Positions 6,531 to 14,140 of a stretch of 16,572 nt of DNA are shown here, one piece after another. Positions within the stretch are counted from its first letter, which is position 1. Each line of letters starts with the position of its first letter. The DNA is from UBA1014 sp964344035 (GTDB lineage Bacteria > SAR324 > NAC60-12): assembly GCA_964344035.1 (NCBI GenBank), contig CAYFLK010000074.1, forward strand, positions 1-16,572. The letters are read 5' to 3'. Below the pieces are notes generated by a model. It saw nothing but the letters and a program-made list of their open reading frames with translations. It was not told the origin of the DNA and did not search any database. The translations under genes were made by a program, and so were the position numbers.

Positions 6531-6563
6531 TCTCTCCAGCGGGAGAGGGTCGGGATGAGGGGA
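6531..6563. repeat. REP-like hairpin
   Basis: CTCTCC (6532-6537) pairs with GGAGAG (6542-6547) around an AGCG loop, followed by GGTCGGGATGAGGGG. On the other strand this reads like the CCCTCATCCC...CCCTCTCCC type of extragenic palindrome found many times over in many proteobacterial genomes. A transcription role between yjbQ and pyrG is possible but not shown. Confidence 0.55.
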
Positions 6564-6654
6564 AAACGGAGTCAACGCGAACTTGCGGCAGACGGGGAAG
6601 AAACCCCGCTCTACCATACTCAGTTTCACCAGCACGGTTGACAGGTTTCAGATT

Positions 6655-8298
6655 TTGCAGACCAAGTACATTTTCATCACCGGGGGAGTGGTATCCGGGC
6701 TGGGCAAAGGCATCGCGGCCGCATCCATCGGCGCCCTGCTTGAAACCCGGGGGCTGACTGTCAGCCTGATGAAACTCGATCCCTACATCAATGTGGATGC
6801 GGGGACGATGAATCCCTTTCAGCACGGTGAAGTGTTTGTCACCGCCGACGGGGCGGAAACCGATCTTGACCTCGGGCACTATGAGCGATACACCAACGCG
6901 GAGTTGACCCGCAAGCACAACACCACCACCGGCCAGATTTACGATTCGATTCTGCGCAAGGAACGTGCCGGGGAATACCTTGGGGCCACGGTCCAGGTAG
7001 TCCCACACGTGATTGATGAAATCAAATCCACCATCCATCAAGCTTCCGGCAACAGCGATATCTGCATCGTCGAAATCGGCGGCACCGCGGGTGATATCGA
7101 GTCCCTCCCATTCCTGGAAGCCATCCGCCAGTTTCGCCATGACCAAGGTCGCGAACACACCCTGTTTGTGCACCTTACCCTGATCGTGCAGACCACGGAG
7201 ATGAAGACCAAACCCACCCAGCACAGCGTGGGGAAACTGCGGGAAATCGGTATTCAACCCGATATTCTCGTCTGCCGTTCCGCATCCAAGCTCACCGACC
7301 AGGTCAGGCGAAAGATTTCTTTGTTTACCAATGTTCAGGAGGATGCGGTTGTAGACGGGCTTGACGTCGATTCGGTTTACGAAGTTCCCCTGATGTTCCA
7401 CCAGCAGGGGCTGGACGACACCATCATCAGCTTTCTCAAAATGTGGACGCGCAGACCGATGCTGCAGCCGTGGATTGACCTGGTGCATACATATAAAAAT
7501 CCCCGTGATGAAGTTGATATCGCGTTTGTCGGCAAATACGTCAAACAGCGCGATTCGTATGAAAGCCTCAACGAAGCGCTGGTTCATGGAGGACTCGCGA
7601 ATTATGTGAAAACCAGGTTGCACTATGTTGATTCGGAATTGCTGGAAACCGAAAAAGTGGGGGACCATCTTTCCGGAATGGATGGAGTGTTGGTGGCGCC
7701 GGGTTTCGGGGAGCGAGGGATGGAAGGTAAAATTGCGGCGGTTGAATATTCACGTATCCGCAAGGTCCCGTTTTTCGGCATCTGCCTGGGGATGCAGATG
7801 GCGATAGTCGAATGCGCCCGAAATTTGGGCGGACTCAAAGACGCCCACTCCGCGGAGTTCCGTCCGGACCACGAACACAACGTGGTTGATCTGATGCCGG
7901 GGCAGGAAGACCGGCTTGAAACCGGAGGGACGATGCGGCTGGGCAGTTACCCGGCGCATTTGAAAAAAGGGTCACGCATTGCATCCATCTACCAGTCCAC
8001 GGAAATATCCGAACGTCACCGGCACCGTTATGAAATGATGAACCGTTTCATCCCCATGCTGGAAAAATCAGGAATGTCGATAACCGGGAGAAACCCTGAT
8101 TGGGATCTGGTGGAAACAGTAGAACTGGTGAATCATCCCTGGTTCATCGGATGCCAGTTCCATCCAGAACTGCAATCCAAGCCCCTGAAACCGCACCCCC
8201 TGTTTGCATCCTTCATCCAGGCCGCGTATCAGTACAGAAAACTGCGTCAGGGCGGGAGCCGCAGACAGACCGAAGCAATCAAGACCATACATGCTTAA
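6655..8298 (+). CDS. pyrG: CTP synthase
   Basis: 547 residues, close to the 545 of E. coli PyrG. The enzyme converts UTP to CTP with ATP and glutamine-derived ammonia. The N-terminal synthase domain opens with YIFITGGVVSGLGKG, its P-loop at 10-19, followed by DPYINVDAGTMNPFQHGEVF and later QTTEMKTKPTQHSV. The C-terminal class I glutaminase domain has the catalytic Cys377 in GICLGMQ, and His503 and Glu505 in FHPE. All key residues are present. Conserved sequence begins at QTKYIFITGG, so the start is taken as TTG at 6655, with AGG 9 nt upstream; the open frame extends to an ATG at 6583 but those 24 extra residues do not look like PyrG. The stop overlaps the next start by 8 nt, so translation of the OstA-like gene is probably coupled. 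Confidence 0.96.
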   Translation: MQTKYIFITGGVVSGLGKGIAAASIGALLETRGLTVSLMKLDPYINVDAGTMNPFQHGEVFVTADGAETDLDLGHYERYTNAELTRKHNTTTGQIYDSILRKERAGEYLGATVQVVPHVIDEIKSTIHQASGNSDICIVEIGGTAGDIESLPFLEAIRQFRHDQGREHTLFVHLTLIVQTTEMKTKPTQHSVGKLREIGIQPDILVCRSASKLTDQVRRKISLFTNVQEDAVVDGLDVDSVYEVPLMFHQQGLDDTIISFLKMWTRRPMLQPWIDLVHTYKNPRDEVDIAFVGKYVKQRDSYESLNEALVHGGLANYVKTRLHYVDSELLETEKVGDHLSGMDGVLVAPGFGERGMEGKIAAVEYSRIRKVPFFGICLGMQMAIVECARNLGGLKDAHSAEFRPDHEHNVVDLMPGQEDRLETGGTMRLGSYPAHLKKGSRIASIYQSTEISERHRHRYEMMNRFIPMLEKSGMSITGRNPDWDLVETVELVNHPWFIGCQFHPELQSKPLKPHPLFASFIQAAYQYRKLRQGGSRRQTEAIKTIHA

Positions 8299-9517
8299 AA
8301 CCCTGACTTTCCTGGCATGGCAAGTGCTGGCCGTGCAGGTATTAGTGCTGTCCCTGGCCTTCGTTGTATCGAATGGATCTGCCCGCGCTTATGCAGCCGG
8401 TTCGAACACGCGTTTCAAAATCACGCAAAACACACTGGATCACCTGCGCCGGGAGGGATTGCCCGACAAGCTCGTTGCTTCCATGAAATCGATGCTGAAC
8501 CAGGTGCACATGTCAAAGGAGGTGTTTCATGCACGCTTGGCTGATTTGCCTGTCCCCCCTAGGGCGCCCCTGGAGACGGACCTGATTCTGCGTTATGCCG
8601 CCATGAACCAGCTGAAAATCCAGGCTGATGTTTTCAGCAGCGATCAGAAAACCCGGGAATCGGTTTTTCGGGGCAACGTCAAAGGAGAGATCCCCCGGGA
8701 AAACATCCGTTTTTCGACTTCCAAACTGCGGCTGCTGCTGGGCAAAGAAAACCGTTATGAACGCCTGATCGGGGAAGGAGGGGTGCGGGTGCTGCAGTGG
8801 GACCGGGAAGTCCGGGCGGATCACATGAATTATACCCGCGGCTTCTCTGCCGGGACAAGCGATGAAGAAAACCTCCGTCTCAGCAGTGAAACGCTGAAGC
8901 TTGAAGGAAGCGTGCTGCTGAGTACAAAGCAGGGGATGTCGCGCAGCAGCAGCCTGATGCTGGATCTCCTTAAACAGCAGGCAGTTCTCGAGGGTAAAAC
9001 AACAGCGGAAAACGGTCGCATCCGCCTGGAAGTTTTTCCGGACAGCCTCGTCAGGGAAAAAGATGTGGAGACTTCAGCGGCGGTCCCGAACCAGGGTCGC
9101 AAAATGGTCCTGCAAGCCTACCGCGGAAGCTTGGATAACCTCAACCGCAGGGTGGTTTTCGAGGGGGAAGTGGAAATGCAGCGCATTCCTGAGGACCTTT
9201 ACGTCAGGGCGGGCGCCATCCATCTGAATTTTGACAAGGACCAGTTTCTCACCCACGCATCTGCGCGGCAGGCAGTGTGCATGGAACAGCCGGGAAGGGT
9301 GGCAAAAGCGGAGCGGGCTCTTTTTGACGAACGCAAACAGACCGTGCTGCTGGAGGGAGATGTGGAAGTTGAATCGGGACAGTACAACCTGAAAGGCTCC
9401 ACCATAAACCTCTACCTGGATGTCAGCCGCGGAGTTGCCCAGGGCAATGACAATGCCCCCATCCAGATGACCATTGTGATGGGGGGTGAATTCAATCCTT
9501 CATTTACCTGCCGATGA
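8291..9517 (+). CDS. OstA/LptA-like periplasmic protein
   Basis: 408 residues from the ATG at 8291, inside the end of pyrG. A hydrophobic signal sequence spans about 1-35, with likely cleavage near SARAYA. The rest contains repeated OstA-type beta-strand segments: about 105-180 (QADVFSSD, then VFRGNVKG), about 195-250 (LRLSSETLKLEGSVLL) and about 280-375 (VVFEGEVEMQRIPEDLYVRA, FDERKQTVLLEGDVEVESG). The pattern 'A-x-x-A-x-x-D-x-x-x-x-x-x-LEG-x-V' is typical of LptA/LptC/LptD N-terminal domains, which form a beta-jellyroll bridge for lipopolysaccharide. LptA is usually 170-200 residues, so this protein is about twice as long and may combine two or more such units. No lptB or lptC is adjacent. 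It overlaps the FKBP gene by an ATGA. An LPS-transport role is inference. Confidence 0.7.
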   Translation: MLKTLTFLAWQVLAVQVLVLSLAFVVSNGSARAYAAGSNTRFKITQNTLDHLRREGLPDKLVASMKSMLNQVHMSKEVFHARLADLPVPPRAPLETDLILRYAAMNQLKIQADVFSSDQKTRESVFRGNVKGEIPRENIRFSTSKLRLLLGKENRYERLIGEGGVRVLQWDREVRADHMNYTRGFSAGTSDEENLRLSSETLKLEGSVLLSTKQGMSRSSSLMLDLLKQQAVLEGKTTAENGRIRLEVFPDSLVREKDVETSAAVPNQGRKMVLQAYRGSLDNLNRRVVFEGEVEMQRIPEDLYVRAGAIHLNFDKDQFLTHASARQAVCMEQPGRVAKAERALFDERKQTVLLEGDVEVESGQYNLKGSTINLYLDVSRGVAQGNDNAPIQMTIVMGGEFNPSFTCR

Positions 9518-9939
9518 AAATCAGCACCGGGGCGCCTGCTTTGAAGGGGCCGGAAGTGAAAAACAAAAAACCCCAAATGGCGCTGGATATCGCCTTCCAG
9601 ACCAGGCGTTCCGGGTTGAAAGTTTATGTCGAACGTCCGGGGGAGGGGCCGAAAGTAAAACCGGGCAGCAGGCTGAAGGTGCATTATGAAGGCTGGCTTT
9701 CCAAGGATTATTCCCGATTTGACAGCAGCCGCGCCAAGCGCAGGCCTTTCGAGTTTACCCACGGCAAGGGGGAAGTGATCCGCGGCTGGGATGAGGCCTT
9801 GGAGGGAGTGCGCGCCGGGACAAAGCTGCAGCTCATCATTCCCGCAAAACTCGCATACGGGGAAAAAGGAATCCCGAATCTGGGCATACCACCCAACGCT
9901 GAACTGATTTTCAAAGTTGAAGTCTTAAAAGTGAGCTGA
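9514..9939 (+). CDS. FKBP-type peptidyl-prolyl cis-trans isomerase
   Basis: 141 residues with a single FKBP domain from about 34 to 140. Recognisable active-site positions are Tyr58 (VHYEGWL), Phe69-Asp70 (RFDSS), Val88-Ile89 with Trp92 (EVIRGWDEAL), Tyr115 (LAYGEKG) and Phe133 (ELIFKVEVL), so the pocket appears intact. No signal peptide or membrane helix is seen, so it should act in the cytoplasm as a folding catalyst. The start ATG overlaps the OstA-like gene's TGA (ATGA), pointing to translational coupling in the pyrG unit. The first 30 residues are extra to the family core and match nothing I recognise. Confidence 0.9.
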   Translation: MKISTGAPALKGPEVKNKKPQMALDIAFQTRRSGLKVYVERPGEGPKVKPGSRLKVHYEGWLSKDYSRFDSSRAKRRPFEFTHGKGEVIRGWDEALEGVRAGTKLQLIIPAKLAYGEKGIPNLGIPPNAELIFKVEVLKVS

Positions 9940-9951
9940 GTTGCCGGGGCG

Positions 9952-10968
9952 TCAGCCTTCTCTTGCAACCTGGAATATTTCCTGCAAAGCCGCATCGTTC
10001 AGGTGCATTTCCATTCCGTTGATTTTCTGTTTCAGTTCTGCCAATGAACCTGCATCGATCTTCAGAGTCAGTGCATCTCTTTCAAAAAACTGGTCGGCTT
10101 CAATTTCAACCCCGGCAGGGAGTCGGAGACGGGCAAGGATTTCCGCGAATCGGAAACGCTGCTCAGTCAATTCCGGGTACCGCAGGCGCTCAAGCTGCTG
10201 CTTGAGCTTCCGGTAGCGAACCGGACCCTGCAAATCAGGATGGTCAAGGATGGCACGTATTTCCGGAGAGTCCAGAATTGCCCCCGCGTCATCCTGACGG
10301 AAGCGACAGACCTCGTCCAGCAGCTGCAACAGGGTTTTCCATTTGTTGCTGCCCAGGTTCATCTTGCCCGCCAATTCAACCACATCAGGCAGCAAATGGG
10401 TGGGGAATTTTAACATCGGCAGAAGATCGGCAACACTCAGCTTGCGCAGCGATTCCGGCAGAGTAAACGATTCCAGGGCCTGCGCAAGCTGCAGCATCCG
10501 GTTTGCAACCCGGACCGAGGCTTGTTCTCCCAATGGTGGCAATACTTCTCGTGCAAGTTCCTTGACGTTCATGCCCGCCTGATGCATTTGCTTCAACAGC
10601 ACACAAGACCTGACACCGGGGAGTGTCGCGAGTTTAGAAACAGGCTGGAGCCGCAGCCGAAAAAGGAAAACTTTGCTCAATGGCAGGTCCGGGGGAAGAA
10701 CATGACAGTGAAGCTTCTCCTTTTTTGCAGACTGCTGTTGAAGTATCCTCATTCGACGGTAACCATCCACCAGCCGGAACCGTTGTTTGGGTCGGGCCTG
10801 CACGATAAGCGGTGTCATCACGGCGTGTAGGAGAAGCGCCTTTTGGCTCAACTCGTCCGGGGGATCCATGAACCAGTCAAGTGCGGGTTCAGGGTCAATC
10901 AGGGAAAGCGGGATTTCTTCATTTTTTTTCAGGGAAATTTCAATGATGCTGTTCAATGCGTTTGTCAT
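9952..10968 (-). CDS. ParB-like nuclease/N-terminal domain protein
   Basis: 338 residues. The N-terminal part (about 17-90) resembles the ParB/Srx domain: IPLSLIDPEP, then MTPLIVQ and RFRLVDGYRRMRIL, with GYRRM at 69-73 in place of the GERR box that binds CTP in chromosomal ParB. The middle (about 110-200) is helical and could hold a KorB/Spo0J-type HTH, but I cannot fix one. The C-terminal half is Leu/Arg-rich and unfamiliar. No parA or parS-like repeat is nearby, so it is unlikely to be the chromosome-partition ParB; a stand-alone regulator or nuclease-like protein is more plausible. It converges on the FKBP gene, with only 12 nt between stop codons and no terminator seen. Confidence 0.6.
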   Translation of the reverse strand: MTNALNSIIEISLKKNEEIPLSLIDPEPALDWFMDPPDELSQKALLLHAVMTPLIVQARPKQRFRLVDGYRRMRILQQQSAKKEKLHCHVLPPDLPLSKVFLFRLRLQPVSKLATLPGVRSCVLLKQMHQAGMNVKELAREVLPPLGEQASVRVANRMLQLAQALESFTLPESLRKLSVADLLPMLKFPTHLLPDVVELAGKMNLGSNKWKTLLQLLDEVCRFRQDDAGAILDSPEIRAILDHPDLQGPVRYRKLKQQLERLRYPELTEQRFRFAEILARLRLPAGVEIEADQFFERDALTLKIDAGSLAELKQKINGMEMHLNDAALQEIFQVAREG

Positions 10969-11219
10969 AGTCTCGTTACGGTAGAGTGACCGGATTGCGG
11001 CAATGGAAGTTAGTGGTATTATTGCTTTTTTCTGAATGTATGGTCCCAGGCAAGGTTTTCTGTCAATGTTTGGAAACCTGTGTTTCCGGACAGGGCCACC
11101 TCTGTTGTTGCAGTATGCGCAAACAGGGATAGAATGAATGGAAACACTAAACAGGCTTTATCCTGACCCGGCAGGAGCAGGCGCGAATCAAATTTAGCAT
11201 AAGGATTCAGATTGGTCTG

Positions 11220-11627
11220 ATGGACATCTCCACAGTTTGCCTGATCGCGCTGGGTGGCGCGGCTTTTTTCGGGCTTCAGGGTGCAATAACACTCGCCGTC
11301 CGGCACGCACTTGCAGGGACCCGCGCGACACGTTCTCCCTGTGACCGCCTGGTAAGTACGCGGGATGCATTTATCGCGGGGATTCCGGTCGCATTTGGCG
11401 CGGTGGGTTTTTACCTGTTTGTTCTGTTCCTGCTGATATGGATGATGATTTCTTCCGGAGACTCAATGCCGCTGCTTGCCCCGGTTATCATTGTGGCGCT
11501 TCCGGTCACATGTTATTATGCTTACATACTGTTCTTCAAGCTACGCGTCTTCTGCATGGGCTGTATCCGCATCTACCTTGCCAATGGATTGATGGGGGGC
11601 GCGCTGTTGGGTTACTACTGGTTTTGA
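11220..11627 (+). CDS. VKOR-family-like integral membrane thiol oxidoreductase
   Basis: 135 residues, mostly hydrophobic, with about four membrane helices (5-30, 50-76, 83-107, 113-133). The helix-4 region carries CMGC at 112-115 in FKLRVFCMGCIRIYLAN, the place and form of the VKOR active-site CxxC that passes electrons to quinone. The GIPVAFGAVGFYLF stretch (54-67) matches the VKOR segment G-I-P-x-x-x-x-G. Of the loop cysteine pair that usually exchanges with a DsbA-like partner, only Cys41 is present; the second position appears to be Thr47. The ATG follows AAGGA at a rather long distance. It lies 73 nt upstream of prkA on the same strand, so cotranscription is possible. The family assignment is by pattern and moderately sure; the partner and substrate are unknown. 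Confidence 0.6.
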   Translation: MDISTVCLIALGGAAFFGLQGAITLAVRHALAGTRATRSPCDRLVSTRDAFIAGIPVAFGAVGFYLFVLFLLIWMMISSGDSMPLLAPVIIVALPVTCYYAYILFFKLRVFCMGCIRIYLANGLMGGALLGYYWF

Positions 11628-11700
11628 GCGGTTTTTGTATGAACGGGTCATCCCTTCGCACCCTTGGTGGGAAAACGCCTGATCAATTAATGAGGTCTTC

Positions 11701-13920
11701 ATGAACAGCAAATTGAAAACTCTGTTGACCAGGTCTGTCAATCAGGATGTCTCCCAGGAAGTCATCCCCTTCAATCTCTTCCTTGAATTGGTCCGCAAAG
11801 AGCCCTGGGTGACGCGCGACACATTTCAGCTGTTACATGACATGATGCTGGAAAAGGGGGTGGAACATGCGATCACCGCGGGGAAACCTGTCAAGCACCA
11901 CTATCGTTTTTTTGAAAACTCCGAACTGGTGGGTCCTTTTGTGGTCTTCGGACAGCAGAAAGCAAAGGAAAACATTGTGGAGAAGATCGACAATGCAAGC
12001 CGGGGGCTGGAAGCATCCAAGCGCTTGTGGATTCTGCTTGGCCCCCCCGGGGCTGCAAAATCACGCTCCATGGACGGGATCAAGAACGCGCTGAATCAGT
12101 ATTCAAAATCGGGAGCGGGCAAGACCTTTACCCTCTTGCTGCCGACGGTGGATGAACGGTTAAAAGACCGCTCGCTGTTTGAGGAAAACGGGATCCTTTA
12201 TCTGCAGGCGCCGCTGTTCGAGCAGCCGCTGCAGGTGATTCCTGAACAAATCCGGGAAAAGTTTGCCGGTGAACTGACCGCCCAAATGGAGAGAGAGGAA
12301 ATCAGCGGTTGGCTGGACAAACATCCTCATTACGACAACGATTTCCGCATTAAAATTGAGGGTGGACTTTCTCCCTACTCAAACTTTGTACTGCAGCAGT
12401 TCATGCGTGATAAAAATCTCGAGTTTGTTGAAATGCTGGATTTCCTCAAAGTGCGGCGCATGGTGTTTGACGTAAAAACCAAAACCGGGATCGGTTCCTA
12501 CACCCCCCGTGATGAAAAAAGCCAGGAAGCAGGGTCCCTGGTGGGCAATATCGACTACAGCCTACTTCCGCGTTTCGGCAGCGAATCTCATCCGCTCGTG
12601 CATGATTACAAGGGAGAACTCTGCGCGGGGGCCAACGGGTTTGTTGAGATTCATGAAATCCTCAAGCTCTCCGACAAGTTTCTCTATGAAATGCTGTTTG
12701 CCACCCAGGACCGTTTTTTCAAACCTGAAGGGCAGCCGCCGATTCCCTTCAACGGAGTGATCATCGGGCATACCAATTTCCATGAATTCAACATGTTCAT
12801 GGAAAACGCGTCTTTCGAAGCGCTGCGTTCCCGAACCACCTTCATTGAAATGCCGCTGTCGGTTGATTTCCGTCAGGAGCAGTTCATCTACGATTTCACT
12901 TACTCCAATGAGCGCCGAAAATGGCACAAGCTGCAGAAGCATCAGGCTCACGTTGCGCCCCACAGCCTGGCTCTCCTCAGCCTGGTTGCAACGATGTCGC
13001 GTCTCTACGAATCGAAACAAAACGCGAATCTGACGTTGCTGCAAAAAGCGCTGATTTATGCCGGAAGGGCTGACAGCGGAGTGGACAACAACATGGCGAA
13101 AATGGTGCTCGAGGAGTATGAGTTCAACAAACCATCTGAAGGCGCTTTCGGACTTGATCCGCGATTCATTCAGAACGTGTTTGAAAACACGGAACATTTT
13201 CAAATCAACGAATACGCCGCCAACATCCAGAAACTGCAGGAAGAATCCGGGGACCACGCGATGCTCACCTCGATTGCGCTGGAAAACCCCTGCGTCACCC
13301 CGCTGGATTTGCACGTACGCATGCAAAACGCGCTGAAAGACAACTTTGCTATGCAGAAGACGAAGCTTAACCACTATGTGGAGAAGATCCTGCCGCAGGC
13401 AAAGAACTGGATATTCGGACAGATCTCAAGTGACGTATACAGCGCCATTCTGCGTGACGACACGGTGGTGGAAACGACATGGAAAAAATACACTGATCAT
13501 GTGCGCGCCTATGCGCTTAACACCAAGGTCAAGCACGAGGTGACTCAGACGGACGTGCAGCCGGACGAGAAATTCATGCAAACCATCGAACAATACCTGG
13601 GGGTTCCGGACAAGGAGGTGTTCCGCAAGGAACTGAGCGACGCGATTGCCAGCGTCAATTACGCGGTGATTCTGTCCGATGAACCTTCCTACCAGAACGC
13701 GATCAAGAAGTATGTCTTCGAGAATGAATTCAAATCCGGTGAAAACATGAAACTGCTGGGCTGGATCAAAAGCGGGACGAGCACCGCGGTCGTGCATGAC
13801 AGGGAGCAGGAACGGCTCAATGAAACCATCAGCTACCTCGTGGATGTCAAGGAGTACTGCGGGAAGTGCGCATTTCAGGCTTTGACGATCACCGCGAACG
13901 CTTCCAGCATCATGATTTGA
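11701..13920 (+). CDS. prkA: PrkA-type serine protein kinase with AAA domain
   Basis: 739 residues. The N-terminal half is the AAA-like PrkA domain, with Walker A GPPGAAKS at 114-121 and a later block IIGHTNFHEFNMFMENASFE leading to ALRSRTTFIEMPLSV, typical of the family's sensor and arginine region. The C-terminal half corresponds to the PrkA kinase domain. PrkA/YeaG proteins act in stress and stationary-phase responses; recent work on Bacillus PrkA reports AAA protease activity, so 'kinase' may not be the whole role. It is longer than E. coli YeaG (644). In most genomes prkA is followed by yeaH and a SpoVR gene; here neither follows, and a VKOR-like gene precedes it. GAGGT 6-7 nt before the ATG is a reasonable ribosome site. 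Confidence 0.9.
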   Translation: MNSKLKTLLTRSVNQDVSQEVIPFNLFLELVRKEPWVTRDTFQLLHDMMLEKGVEHAITAGKPVKHHYRFFENSELVGPFVVFGQQKAKENIVEKIDNASRGLEASKRLWILLGPPGAAKSRSMDGIKNALNQYSKSGAGKTFTLLLPTVDERLKDRSLFEENGILYLQAPLFEQPLQVIPEQIREKFAGELTAQMEREEISGWLDKHPHYDNDFRIKIEGGLSPYSNFVLQQFMRDKNLEFVEMLDFLKVRRMVFDVKTKTGIGSYTPRDEKSQEAGSLVGNIDYSLLPRFGSESHPLVHDYKGELCAGANGFVEIHEILKLSDKFLYEMLFATQDRFFKPEGQPPIPFNGVIIGHTNFHEFNMFMENASFEALRSRTTFIEMPLSVDFRQEQFIYDFTYSNERRKWHKLQKHQAHVAPHSLALLSLVATMSRLYESKQNANLTLLQKALIYAGRADSGVDNNMAKMVLEEYEFNKPSEGAFGLDPRFIQNVFENTEHFQINEYAANIQKLQEESGDHAMLTSIALENPCVTPLDLHVRMQNALKDNFAMQKTKLNHYVEKILPQAKNWIFGQISSDVYSAILRDDTVVETTWKKYTDHVRAYALNTKVKHEVTQTDVQPDEKFMQTIEQYLGVPDKEVFRKELSDAIASVNYAVILSDEPSYQNAIKKYVFENEFKSGENMKLLGWIKSGTSTAVVHDREQERLNETISYLVDVKEYCGKCAFQALTITANASSIMI

Positions 13921-13984
13921 ATTCTTACTGCCTCCGGGAATCCCTGGTCGGGTCCATCCGTTCCCGCTGGTTCTTCCTCCTCGC

Positions 13985-14012
13985 TTGACTAGCACATTAA
14001 GTTTGCTAGGAT
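13985..14012 (+). promoter_or_regulatory. candidate sigma-70 promoter for leuCD
   Basis: TTGACT (13985-13990) and TAGGAT (14007-14012) are separated by 16 nt, close to the sigma-70 consensus. Transcription would start near 14018-14020, giving a leader of about 120 nt before leuC. The leader shows no run of leucine codons and no clear attenuator hairpin, so leucine attenuation is not supported. The rest of the 13921-14140 spacer shows only short weak inverted repeats after prkA. Confidence 0.55.
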
Positions 14013-14140
14013 ATGTCAGACCTCACTTGTACGTGGATAGTTGTTGCTTGTCACCACCATTCTCTGATGTGAATTTACGGGTAGGTCCAGGCCGAAATCA
14101 TTCTGAATTTACTTTTTCCTTATTTTGATCGACAGGGCCC

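Larger units (their letters stand above)
6365..6654. other. intergenic spacer with repeats, upstream of pyrG
   Basis: About 290 bases with no supported gene. A 15-bp unit (GTGGTTCTTTAGATT) is tandemly duplicated at 6389-6403 and 6404-6418. A REP-like hairpin lies at 6531-6563. An open frame runs in from 6583 into pyrG, but that part matches nothing in CTP synthases. No confident promoter could be picked. Confidence 0.6.

Noticed and set aside
6523..7668. A 381-residue minus-strand frame opposite pyrG
   Set aside because: It is the antisense shadow of an unmistakable CTP synthase and has no features of its own.
11070..11100. Short hairpin (GGAAA/TTTCC arms) between the parB-like and VKOR-like genes
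   Set aside because: The stem is only five pairs with no U-run or flanking promoter context, so it is probably chance; the 251-nt gap otherwise shows nothing clear.
12562..13374. A 270-residue minus-strand frame opposite prkA
   Set aside because: It is antisense to a clear PrkA coding region and shows no domain or ribosome site of note.
13921..13985. Possible intrinsic terminator after prkA
   Set aside because: Only four-base stems are present (GGGA/TCCC, CGGG/CCCG) with pyrimidine-rich sequence instead of a proper T-run, so it is not convincing.
14013..14072. A 19-codon frame MSDLTCTWIVVACHHHSLM upstream of leuC, considered as a leader peptide for attenuation
   Set aside because: Its ATG directly follows the candidate -10 box and so lies before the likely transcription start. 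It has no ribosome site, no leucine run and no terminator/antiterminator hairpins.
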